From the NCBI GenBank assembly GCA_958296165.1, contig OY282447.1:4935154-4999153 (forward strand): a stretch of 64,000 nucleotides of DNA. Direction: 5' to 3'. Within the stretch, counting starts at the first letter, position 1. Every line of letters begins with the position of its first letter. The translations under genes and the position numbers were made by a program. Below, one piece after another: positions 52,541 through 61,053 of the stretch. The notes under the pieces were generated by a model. It was not told where the DNA came from and did no database searches. It was given only the letters and a program-made list of their open reading frames with translations. Source of the DNA: an uncultured Pseudomonadales bacterium. Lineage in GTDB: Bacteria; Pseudomonadota; Gammaproteobacteria; Pseudomonadales; Azotimanducaceae.

Positions 52541-53026
52541 CTACTGGCCTACCTCCAACGTCGCCACCAAATCTTGGAAACGTTCGTGGTTGTCGTCGTT
52601 CATGGCCATCAGCGTGCGGTGCGCCGCCAGCACGCGCTGGCGCAGTTCCGCAGACGAAAGCTCGGTTTTCGGCAGTTCGCCGAGTTGGCGCTCGTCGCGC
52701 AGCGGCTCTGTGACGATGTGAAAGACGTCGTCAAAGCCCATGGTGGTGAGCAGACGGGTGATGTCGGATCGCGTCGACACCAACGTTGGAACAACGCCTA
52801 AGCACTCTTTCGACTGGATGGAGAGCCGCGCCAACACGCCGAGCGAGGTGCTGTCTATGCCCTCGGCAGCGGACAAGTCCACTAGCACCGAACGCAGGCT
52901 ATCGCTATCGAACAGGCGGTCTAGGAACTCATCGAAAGCCGCACCCAAGCTCAAACGCACATCGCCTACGAACTTCAGCAGATAGGTGCCGTCGCCATTG
53001 GCCACGAGAATACGACCAGCGCTCAC
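52541..53026 (-). CDS. STAS-domain anti-sigma-factor antagonist-like protein
   Basis: A 161-residue protein. The N-terminal 110 residues form a STAS fold: YLLKFVGDVRLSLGAAFDEFL, SVLVDLSAAEGIDSTSLGVLARL with the phosphorylatable Ser/Thr in the DSTSLG loop, and a final VFHIVTEPL. The C-terminus is a helical tail. The GTG start shares one base with the stop of the phosphatase gene before it (TAGTG). With that PP2C phosphatase it forms a partner-switching pair, like the HsbR/HsbA-type systems of pseudomonads. The kinase that would phosphorylate it is not visible here. Confidence 0.8.
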   Translation of the reverse strand: MSAGRILVANGDGTYLLKFVGDVRLSLGAAFDEFLDRLFDSDSLRSVLVDLSAAEGIDSTSLGVLARLSIQSKECLGVVPTLVSTRSDITRLLTTMGFDDVFHIVTEPLRDERQLGELPKTELSSAELRQRVLAAHRTLMAMNDDNHERFQDLVATLEVGQ

Positions 53027-54126
53027 TACCTCTCCCGATTTATCACGAGGCAAGTGACGTCGTCCGGCGCGGGCTGGCCATCGGCAACGCCGATGTCGTG
53101 CCACAGCGCATCGATGTCGGGCGCTCGCGCCGCGGTACACGCCACCAGCCGCGCTTCTTTGGCGGATAGGCTCTCTTCGTGCATGACCTCTAGCACGCCA
53201 TCTGAGAATGCGACGATGCTGTCGCCGGCCGCCAGCTGAACTTCCTCCACCGCGTAATCCACCGCGTCGAACAAGCCTACCGGCTTGCCGGGCGCTTCCA
53301 TAAAGGCTGCGCTGCCGTTGGTGGCATGTATGGCGTGCGGGAAATGGCCAGCGTTGGCGTAGACAACCGTGTTGGCTTCCATATCCACTACGCCGATGCA
53401 CATGGTGACGTGCTTTCCCAACGACTGATCGAGCAGTTCGCGGTTTAGCACGGCCAATATCTCGCCGGGATTCGTCAGCATGCGGGAGCGATATTCACGC
53501 CGAAGGCGGCGCGAGAAGTTCTTCAAGATCACCGTGACGAAGGCGCTCGACGCACCATGCCCGGAAACATCGGCAATGTAGAACACGACGTGGCGCTCGG
53601 CAATGCGAAAGTAGTCCACGAAATCCCCAGACAGGAACATCGACGGTTTTACGCGATGCGTCAGCCGATAGTTGTCGATCGTCGCGGGCGAGCGCGGCAA
53701 CATGCGCAACTGGATGTATTGGCCGGCGCGCTGATCCCGCTCCAACGTATCGAGCTGGCCGGCGATGCGCAGATCCGTAGGTTTTGCGCGCGTGAGTGCC
53801 GCGCGCAATCGAGCGCCGAGCTCGGCGTCGTCGGCCGGCGCCACCACCACGTCGATCACGCCGTGGCGCATGGCGGACAGCATCGTGGCGGAATCTGGCA
53901 CCTCGGCCACAAGCAGCACGAACGCGCCGGGCAAGCGTCCGGTGGCCTCGATGCCGAGCGCAGCGTGATCCACGGACCCGCAAACGATGACGTCCGAATC
54001 TTCTAACACCCTAGCGAACGCCCTACTGCCCCTTTTGGCGTGAATGGCGTCGAACCCTAAGCGGCTAAGTCGCAGGATCAGCGACGATGTGGACTCGTCA
54101 TCGTCGCCCATGACCGCAATGGCCAT
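53026..54126 (-). CDS. PP2C-type serine phosphatase with receiver-like N-terminal domain
   Basis: A 366-residue protein. The first 115 residues resemble a receiver domain (AIAVMGDDDESTS, SDVIVCGS, VIDVVVAPAD), though the phospho-acceptor region is atypical. The second half is a SpoIIE/PP2C phosphatase: LSGDFVDYF, YIADVSGHGASSAFV, VYANAGHFPHAI, GKPVGLFD and FSDGVLEVMHE, with metal-binding Asp residues in place. It would dephosphorylate the downstream STAS protein and so switch a regulatory partner. The start at 54126 or the adjacent ATG at 54129 cannot be distinguished. Confidence 0.8.
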   Translation of the reverse strand: MAIAVMGDDDESTSSLILRLSRLGFDAIHAKRGSRAFARVLEDSDVIVCGSVDHAALGIEATGRLPGAFVLLVAEVPDSATMLSAMRHGVIDVVVAPADDAELGARLRAALTRAKPTDLRIAGQLDTLERDQRAGQYIQLRMLPRSPATIDNYRLTHRVKPSMFLSGDFVDYFRIAERHVVFYIADVSGHGASSAFVTVILKNFSRRLRREYRSRMLTNPGEILAVLNRELLDQSLGKHVTMCIGVVDMEANTVVYANAGHFPHAIHATNGSAAFMEAPGKPVGLFDAVDYAVEEVQLAAGDSIVAFSDGVLEVMHEESLSAKEARLVACTAARAPDIDALWHDIGVADGQPAPDDVTCLVINRER

Positions 54127-54196
54127 CAACGATCCGGTAGTAGCAACTGAGGGTGCGCTACATTACTCGCCTAAATCACAAGAGACAAGCCGCCCT

Positions 54197-55423
54197 TCAC
54201 GTCCAAACTTGCGCCACGGGCAATCCGTGCAGGGCTTCGCCGAATGGCACCACTTCGGCGCCGAGATACACCACTACGCCGCGCACGAAACGGTCTCCGG
54301 CGATTTGCGCCAATGCCTTCAGCCCGGCGAAATCCCGCGACCGCAAAGTCGCGGCGCATTTGACTTCCACCCCCACCAGCCGGCCAGCTCGATCCTCGAT
54401 CACCAGATCGACTTCGGCGCCGCCCTCGGTGCGGAAGTGGAACAGTCGGCAACGACGTTCGCACCAGCCTAGTTGCTTGGTCATCTCAATCGCTACGAAA
54501 TTCTCCAGCACATGGCCCAGCAGCGTCCGATCGCGGCGAAGACGCGCCGCGTCCACCTCCAGAAGATGGGTGAGCAGCCCGGTGTCCACTAGCATCAGCT
54601 TGGGTGCCTTGGCCAACCGCTTGCCGATGCTAGTGAACCATGCCGGCAGGCGCTGCACCAGAAACGTCGTCTCCAGCAACGCCATGTAGCGTTTCAGCGT
54701 GCTTTGCGGCAAGCCAACGGTACGCGATAGGTCCGCATGGTTGATCAACTGGCCGGTACGCGAAGCGAGCAGGCCGAGCAGGCGCGGCATATCCAGCAGC
54801 CGATCTATGTTCGCCAGCTCGCGCACGTCGCGCTGCAGGATGGCGTCGATGTAGGCGTCGAACCACGCTGCGCGTCGACGTCCGGCACGGCGCGCACGGG
54901 CCTCCGGGTATCCTCCGGTGCAGATACGGTCGATCACTTCGTGTTCCGGGTTCTCGGCACGGGGCACCACTAGCTCCGCGTCGAACAGGCGGTCTATGAA
55001 TGCCTCCCGCGTGCCGTCGATCTCTCCTTGCGAGAAAGGCCAGAGCGTGTGCAGTTCCATGCGCCCAGCCAAAGACTCCGCGAGCCTCGGCAGCGACATG
55101 ACGCCAGCAGAGCCTGTGAGCAGGAACTGCCCGGCGCGTCGATCCGCGTCCACGGCGGCCTTGATGGCTATGGCCAGTGCCGGCGCGCGTTGCACTTCGT
55201 CGATCACTGCCGGGCGCGGCAGTCCGGCCACAAAGCCGTCGGGATCGTCGGTGGCCGCGGCGAGAACGGCCGCCGTGTCCAAGGTCGAGTAGGACGCAAA
55301 GCCTCGCTCGGCGATGCTCTTCACCAAGGTACTCTTGCCGGTTTGGCGGGCGCCTTGAAGGTAGACGACGGGAGTGTCGGCAAGGGCATCGCGCAGCTGT
55401 GTGGTGGCGTGGCGAGGAATCAT
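54197..55423 (-). CDS. AAA_14/DUF4143 ATPase
   Basis: A 408-residue protein of the widespread ATP-binding family with Walker A QGARQTGKST at the start, Walker B AVIDEVQRAP, a sensor LLTGSAGVM, and the C-terminal DUF4143 winged-helix and nuclease-like part (AEVDLVIED and VGVEVKCAA). The latter looks like a PD-(D/E)xK fold. The biological role of the family is unsettled; DNA repair or toxin-like roles have been proposed. The ATG at 55423 is preferred as it directly opens the MIPRHATTQL start typical of the family. It is divergent from rtcB. Confidence 0.8.
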   Translation of the reverse strand: MIPRHATTQLRDALADTPVVYLQGARQTGKSTLVKSIAERGFASYSTLDTAAVLAAATDDPDGFVAGLPRPAVIDEVQRAPALAIAIKAAVDADRRAGQFLLTGSAGVMSLPRLAESLAGRMELHTLWPFSQGEIDGTREAFIDRLFDAELVVPRAENPEHEVIDRICTGGYPEARARRAGRRRAAWFDAYIDAILQRDVRELANIDRLLDMPRLLGLLASRTGQLINHADLSRTVGLPQSTLKRYMALLETTFLVQRLPAWFTSIGKRLAKAPKLMLVDTGLLTHLLEVDAARLRRDRTLLGHVLENFVAIEMTKQLGWCERRCRLFHFRTEGGAEVDLVIEDRAGRLVGVEVKCAATLRSRDFAGLKALAQIAGDRFVRGVVVYLGAEVVPFGEALHGLPVAQVWT

Positions 55424-55514
55424 GGCCGGAATCGTACCGCTAAATGGCCGGAAATCAACCATGCTGTGGCTGATTTCCGATCAGTGCCATTGACTGCGTC
55501 TGGCGAGTCGTGGC

Positions 55515-55523
55515 TGTTAAGAT
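55515..55523 (+). promoter_or_regulatory. Extended -10 promoter candidate for the rtcB operon
   Basis: TGTTAAGAT matches the TGnTATAAT extended -10 pattern with two differences; the -35 region is weak. It lies about 48 bp before the rtcB start. Confidence 0.3.
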
Positions 55524-55570
55524 CGCAGTGTACCCGCCAGGCGTCGTACCGCTCGCCCGAGTTCAACACC

Positions 55571-56785
55571 ATGCCAATCGCAGGAAACATCAACCGCGGC
55601 CGTGCTTTGCTTTGGACGCCGGAGCTCGAAGAGCAAGCACGCGATCAGGTGGAGAGCATGACGCGGCTTGGCATTCTCGACGGTCACTTGGCGGTGATGC
55701 CAGACGCCCACTACGGCATTGGCTCGACGGTCGGCACGGTGATTCCCACCCGCGAAGCCATCATCCCGGCCAGCGTCGGCGTGGACATCGGCTGCGGCAT
55801 GGTGGCGGCGCGAACGACGCTCGCAGCCAGCGACCTGCCGGACTCGCTCTCTAAGACGCGCAAGGCAATCGAACGCAAAGTGCCCGTTGGCCGTGGCCGC
55901 CACCGCGACGCGGATCTGATGGCGCGCAACCACGCAAAGGCCAATCGGCTGCGGCGCAGCGTTGAAGGCGACGAACGGATGGAGGCGGTTCTGCCAGCGC
56001 ACTGGCGCAGCCAGGCCGGCACGCTCGGCGGCGGCAACCACTTCATCGAGCTGTGCATCGACGAGAACGAAAACGTCTGGATCATGCTGCACTCCGGCAG
56101 CCGCGGCGCCGGCAACTGCATCGGGAGGCACTGGATCGCCATCGCCAAACGCGAGATGCAACGCTTCAACGTACACTTGCCGAATCAGGATCTAGCCTAT
56201 CTGCGCGAAGGCAGCACCGCTTTCGAGGACTATTTCTTCGCCATGTCGTGGGCGCAGGATTTCGCTGCGTACAACCGCGAACTGCTGCTCGAACTCACTG
56301 TGGACGCCGTATCGCAAACGCTTCCGCCGTTTCGCTTGCTGGACGACGCCGTAATCAACTGCCACCACAACTACGTCGAGACGGCGGACGCCGACAACTG
56401 CCCGGTTAACTACGCCAAACGCCGGCCTGGAACGACCCGCTTCCTCACGCGCAAAGGCGCGATCAGCGCCCGCACGGGAGAAATGGGCATCATCCCCGGC
56501 AGCATGGGCGCCAAGAGCTTCATCGTGCGCGGCAAAGGCAACGCCAGAAGCCACTATTCGTCCTCGCACGGCGCTGGCCGACGCATGAGCCGAACCGACG
56601 CCAAACGCAAGTACCGCGTGCAGGACCTCGTCGCGCAGACCGAAGGCGTGGAGTGCCGCAAGGACGAAAGCGTGCTAGACGAGATACCCAGCGCCTACAA
56701 AGACATCGACGAGGTGATGGCCAGCCAGCACGATCTCACCGACATCGTCCACACCTTGCGCGCGGTGTTGTGCGTGAAGGGCTGA
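55571..56785 (+). CDS. rtcB: RtcB-type RNA ligase
   Basis: A 404-residue GTP-dependent RNA ligase joining 2',3'-cyclic phosphate or 3'-phosphate and 5'-OH ends. Active-site features include VGVDIGCGM (metal Cys), GGGNHFIE, MLHSGSRGAGN, INCHHNYVE and the guanylylation His in SSSHGAGRRMSR. Residue order and length are normal for the family. The ATG at 55571 begins the conserved N-terminus; the open frame upstream is not coding. The next gene, a helicase, starts within its 3' end. No archease gene is seen. Confidence 0.9.
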   Translation: MPIAGNINRGRALLWTPELEEQARDQVESMTRLGILDGHLAVMPDAHYGIGSTVGTVIPTREAIIPASVGVDIGCGMVAARTTLAASDLPDSLSKTRKAIERKVPVGRGRHRDADLMARNHAKANRLRRSVEGDERMEAVLPAHWRSQAGTLGGGNHFIELCIDENENVWIMLHSGSRGAGNCIGRHWIAIAKREMQRFNVHLPNQDLAYLREGSTAFEDYFFAMSWAQDFAAYNRELLLELTVDAVSQTLPPFRLLDDAVINCHHNYVETADADNCPVNYAKRRPGTTRFLTRKGAISARTGEMGIIPGSMGAKSFIVRGKGNARSHYSSSHGAGRRMSRTDAKRKYRVQDLVAQTEGVECRKDESVLDEIPSAYKDIDEVMASQHDLTDIVHTLRAVLCVKG

Positions 56786-59700
56786 TCGGCGCAACTTGCC
56801 CAACGCCCCGCGTACTGGTCTACACTCGGCAAGAACAGGCACTAACACCGAACCGCCGTTTGCATCCCATCCATCGTCGCTATTACGCCGAGGACCTCGT
56901 CCGGCTGCGCCGAGCGAGCGAAAAGCGCCGCTATGTGGCTGCGCAGCGGCGCGGACGCGTAGACCCGAATCCGCACCAGATCGAGGCGGTGATGTTCGCG
57001 TTGCAGCGCCTGCCGGAAGGCGGCTGCATCCTCGCCGACGAAGTGGGCCTTGGCAAGACCATCGAGGCCGGCCTCGTCATCGCGCAGCTGCTCGCAGAAG
57101 GCAAGAGCCGCGTGCTGATCGTGGTGCCGCGACCGCTGCTCGGCCAATGGCAGAACGAATTGCGCGAGCTGTTCAGCATCGATGCCTTCGACGCTGCCGA
57201 CGCCAATGTGAATGTGGCTGCGCCGGGCGTGTTCGTGGTTGGTCGCGAATATGCCGGCGGCAATCGCGGCTTCGAGCGCTTGCGCCAATCGCCGCCGTTC
57301 GATCTGTGCCTCATCGACGAAGCGCACGAGATGTTCGCCGGCATACATCGCCGCTTTGGTCGCGAAGGCAACTACGAAGAGAACAGCGCCTACGCGCTCA
57401 CCGCGCATCGGGTGCGGCAGATCATCGGCCTCGCGCCAGTGCTGCTCCTAACCGCCACGCCTATTCAGAACTCGCTGCTCGAACTGTGGGGCCTGGTGCA
57501 GTACATCGACCGCACAGGCACGCTGCTAGGCAATAAACCAACGTTTGAACGGCTGTTCAACGATAGGAGCGACGGCCGCAGCGTCGCAGCCGAGCAAGCC
57601 CGCGAGCTGCGCCGGCGGCTGGAACGGGTGGTGAAGCGCACCTTGCGCCGCCAAGCAGCACCCTATCTGGCTCGGCCTTTCGTCGGCCGTCATGCGCAGC
57701 TGTTCCGCTATCGCATGAGCGTAGCGGAGAAGGCGCTCTACGACGACGTCACCGACTATCTGCTTGAACCGGATTTGTACGCCTTCAACGGTCGCTCTCG
57801 GCAATTGCTGTTAATCGGATTTCTTCGTCGCATGGCCTCGTCCACTGCGGCATTGGCAAAGAGCCTAGAAGGCGTGGCGGCGCGCTTGCGCCGCCTGCTC
57901 GGAGACGACATTGCCGAACACGCAACAGACTTGGACGATTTGGAGGAAGAAGCGCAGGAAACCGTGCTCAACGACGATGATGAAGGCGAGCCCGCGGCCG
58001 AACTCGCAGCCGAGCCAAGCGGCAACACGGCAGCCATTCGCGACGAACTCGCCCGTGTAGAGAGCTTCATCCGCCGCGCCGAAGCCCTGCCGGAAGACAG
58101 CAAAGCGGCGAGCCTAGTGAAGGCGGTTCAGATGGTGATGGACGATCGCCCGCCCGAGCGCCGCAAGATGCTGATCTTCACCGAATCGCTGACCACGCAA
58201 GACTATCTGCGCACGCTGCTGATCGAACAGACCGCCTTGAACGATCCAGACATCACGCTCTTTCGCGGCATTAACAATTCGCCGCGCGCGGCCGACGCGC
58301 TCCGAGTTTGGCGCGAAGAAGTGGAAGCCGAAGTGCCGCAGCACTTGCGGCCAAGCCCGTCGGTTGCGGTGCGCGAAGCGCTCAAGCACGAGTTCAAATG
58401 CCGCTCAACCGTGATGATCGCTTCGGAAGCCGGCGCCAAGGGCCTCAACCTGCAATTCTGCGACACGATCGTCAACTACGACCTGCCGTGGAATCCGCAA
58501 CGCATCGAACAGCGCATCGGCCGCTGCCATCGCTACGGGCAGAAACACGATGTAACGGTCATCAATTTTCTCGCCGAAGACAACGAAGCGCAAAGGCTCA
58601 CCTTCGAGATTCTCAGCAGCAAGCTGGATCTGTTCGGCAAGGTGCTGGACATGACAGACGTCGTGCTGCAAACGCCGCGTTCCGATTCTTCCGAAGCCCT
58701 CGCTTCCGCGCTCGGCCCGGACTTCGAATCGCAACTGCGACGCATCTGGGAGCGGGCTCGCTCAATGCAGGACGTCGAGGAGGAGCTGCGGCAACTACGC
58801 GATGCGATGGAGGAACGCCGGCGCGAACTAGACCGCACGCACGAACGCACCATTGGCCTGATCGAACAAGGGTTGGACGAATCCGTGCGGCAGGTCTTCG
58901 ACCGCATCCAAACCGAGCTCGCGCCTTCTTTGCAGGAGCTCGACGAAGAACTGGAGAAAGTGCTTGCCGCCTATTTGGACGCCGAAGGCGCACCGTGGGG
59001 CGCCAATGATCGAGAAGGCCATCGACTTCTGCACTTCGGAGCGCTGCCCGGGCTGCCAGAGCCATACCGCGAAGGCGGATCGGTGCTGATCGGCCGAGCG
59101 CACGGCATCGCCGGCGCGGATCCTCTGCATGTGGGGCACACGCTCGTTCAAGCCGCGGTGGCAAGCGCGCGCCAGGATTGCGCTGGCGAGTTCTTGGTTC
59201 GTTTCCATCTCAAGCCCAACGCCGCAGCCACGCTCAAGAAGCGGCGCGGCAGCCGCGGCCGACTGGCGCTCACGCGTGTGCTGTACGACGGCTTCGAGCC
59301 CGAAGAGCGACTGCGCGCGACAGCCGTGTTCGAGGACGCCGCTGTGCTGCGCCCTGCCGAAGCCGCATTGGAGTTGCTGCGTCAGCCCTGTACGGACATC
59401 ACCGAGCTCTACCCGCCGCTGGCGGTCACCGCGGAACATCTCGACGAAGTGGTGGATGAGGAACTGTTCGAGGAACAATGCAATGTCGCCGCCCTCAACC
59501 AGGAGAGTTTCGAGCAGGCGATGAACCAGCTCGACCAATATCTGGCCGATCGGGCGCTAGTGCTCCGGCGCGATCGCGGCCGTCAGACCCAGCGGCTCGC
59601 CAACGCCGAACGGCAACGCGAACAGAGCATGGGCGCGGACAACCGCGCGGCGGCCGATCGACGCGTGCGCGAGTTGGAATGCACGGTCGAGACGCTCGAC

Positions 59701-59829
59701 AACCAGCTGGAAGCGCTCGCCCGGCACGATGACGACATCTACCGGCGTTGGAAACAGGACGCCCACAAACGTCGCTACGCTTTGCCGCAGGGCACGCGAC
59801 TCTTCAGTACGCAATTCGTCATCGAGTGA
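56770..59829 (+). CDS. SNF2-type (superfamily 2) helicase/translocase
   Basis: About 1019 residues. Motif I is LADEVGLGKTIEAG, motif II LIDEAHEMF, motif III LLTATPIQNS. The second RecA domain ends in the SNF2-type motif VI QRIGRCHRYGQ. An acidic insert (about 400-440) and a long charged coiled-coil C-terminus follow, with an extra domain around WGANDREGHRLLHFGALPG. It is related to the SNF2 helicases seen in defence islands such as DISARM, but I cannot place it in a named system. GTG 56770 overlaps the end of rtcB; the start is uncertain and could be later. Its stop overlaps the SbcD-like start (TGATG). Confidence 0.8.
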   Translation: MREGLIGATCPTPRVLVYTRQEQALTPNRRLHPIHRRYYAEDLVRLRRASEKRRYVAAQRRGRVDPNPHQIEAVMFALQRLPEGGCILADEVGLGKTIEAGLVIAQLLAEGKSRVLIVVPRPLLGQWQNELRELFSIDAFDAADANVNVAAPGVFVVGREYAGGNRGFERLRQSPPFDLCLIDEAHEMFAGIHRRFGREGNYEENSAYALTAHRVRQIIGLAPVLLLTATPIQNSLLELWGLVQYIDRTGTLLGNKPTFERLFNDRSDGRSVAAEQARELRRRLERVVKRTLRRQAAPYLARPFVGRHAQLFRYRMSVAEKALYDDVTDYLLEPDLYAFNGRSRQLLLIGFLRRMASSTAALAKSLEGVAARLRRLLGDDIAEHATDLDDLEEEAQETVLNDDDEGEPAAELAAEPSGNTAAIRDELARVESFIRRAEALPEDSKAASLVKAVQMVMDDRPPERRKMLIFTESLTTQDYLRTLLIEQTALNDPDITLFRGINNSPRAADALRVWREEVEAEVPQHLRPSPSVAVREALKHEFKCRSTVMIASEAGAKGLNLQFCDTIVNYDLPWNPQRIEQRIGRCHRYGQKHDVTVINFLAEDNEAQRLTFEILSSKLDLFGKVLDMTDVVLQTPRSDSSEALASALGPDFESQLRRIWERARSMQDVEEELRQLRDAMEERRRELDRTHERTIGLIEQGLDESVRQVFDRIQTELAPSLQELDEELEKVLAAYLDAEGAPWGANDREGHRLLHFGALPGLPEPYREGGSVLIGRAHGIAGADPLHVGHTLVQAAVASARQDCAGEFLVRFHLKPNAAATLKKRRGSRGRLALTRVLYDGFEPEERLRATAVFEDAAVLRPAEAALELLRQPCTDITELYPPLAVTAEHLDEVVDEELFEEQCNVAALNQESFEQAMNQLDQYLADRALVLRRDRGRQTQRLANAERQREQSMGADNRAAADRRVRELECTVETLDNQLEALARHDDDIYRRWKQDAHKRRYALPQGTRLFSTQFVIE

Positions 59830-61016
59830 TGCGAACGAAAGCAGAAGTGGCCAATGCAATCGATGAGAATGAAGTGGCGCTGACCTTGTTGCACACCGCG
59901 GACTGGCACTTGGGCCGCCGCTTCCCGGCTTTCGAGGCCGAGCAGGAAAAGCGTCTGACCAGAGCGCGTTTAGAAGTGATCGGGCGCATTCTGGACGTGG
60001 CGGAGAGCCGCAACGTGGATGCGGTGCTGTGTGCGGGCGACTTGTTCGACCGCCCGGCGCCCGAGAAAGAGTGGTGGGAAGGCGTGTTGCACGAGTTTCA
60101 ACGCCGCCGCTGGCAGCGCCCGGTGGTGCTGCTGCCAGGTAACCACGATCCGCTCACGCAGCAATCGGTTTACAACGCCGCGCATCCATTTCGGACAGGG
60201 CTGCCGGAGTACGTCCACGTAGTGGACGAAAAGCACTGGCAGTTGCCCTTGGGCGACAACGCCGTGGTGGTCGCCAGTCCGTGCGAATCGCAAGCCGGAG
60301 ACACGAAACTCGTCGAGTCGCTGCCCAAACGCGAGGAGGGCGACACGCGCATTCGCATCGGCTTGGTGCATGGCCAGACGTTCGACATCGACGGCCACCA
60401 AACCAACTTTCCCATAGCCCGCGGCAGCGCTGCCGAACGCGGCCTGGACTATCTGGCCATCGGCGATACGCACGCCTTTCGAGAGGTGGAACCCAAAGCG
60501 CATGCGCCCACTGTATACCCAGGCGCACCGGAAGCCACCAACTTCGGCGAGAAGGACACCGGCAACGTGGCGGTGGTGTTCTTTCCGTTGGATCGTCGGC
60601 GCCGACCGTTGGTGCGCCGAGAGGTGGTGGGCGCATGGCATTGGCGCGAAGCAACATGCCACTCGATCGCGGAACTGCGCACGTTGGCGAGCGAGGATCT
60701 CCGCAAGACCGTGCTGCGCCTCACTCTCGACATGGCGTTGCCAATGCAGGAGTTCGACGAAGCCGAACGCCTGTTGGCGGAACTGCGCGGTTCTTTGGCG
60801 ACCACGCCACGGGTCGGTGTGCTCAGCGAGCATCGGCAGGGCTTGCGTTTGGCGACGGATGCGCCGATAGACTTCAACGCCGAATTGCCAGACGTGCTGC
60901 GCGCAACGGCTGAACGATTGCAGGCGCAGGCGCGCAGCGACGCACCCGGCCAAGCAGAAATGGCAGAACGCGCCCTATACCATCTTTACCGACTGGTGCG
61001 GCGGGACGCCGCTTGA
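59829..61016 (+). CDS. SbcD/Mre11-like DNA exonuclease
   Basis: A 395-residue calcineurin-like phosphoesterase with all core motifs of Mre11/SbcD: HTADWHLGRRF, CAGDLFDRP, LLPGNHDPLT, GLVHGQTFD and GDTHAF. With an SbcC/Rad50 ATPase, such nucleases process DNA ends. The ATG shares one base with the helicase stop, so it is translationally coupled. The partner ATPase starts 37 bp downstream. It differs from E. coli SbcD in the sequence after the nuclease core, so I do not name it sbcD. Confidence 0.85.
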   Translation: MRTKAEVANAIDENEVALTLLHTADWHLGRRFPAFEAEQEKRLTRARLEVIGRILDVAESRNVDAVLCAGDLFDRPAPEKEWWEGVLHEFQRRRWQRPVVLLPGNHDPLTQQSVYNAAHPFRTGLPEYVHVVDEKHWQLPLGDNAVVVASPCESQAGDTKLVESLPKREEGDTRIRIGLVHGQTFDIDGHQTNFPIARGSAAERGLDYLAIGDTHAFREVEPKAHAPTVYPGAPEATNFGEKDTGNVAVVFFPLDRRRRPLVRREVVGAWHWREATCHSIAELRTLASEDLRKTVLRLTLDMALPMQEFDEAERLLAELRGSLATTPRVGVLSEHRQGLRLATDAPIDFNAELPDVLRATAERLQAQARSDAPGQAEMAERALYHLYRLVRRDAA

Positions 61017-61053
61017 CCATGCGCAAAGAGCCGCAAGGAAAGAACTGAAAGCC

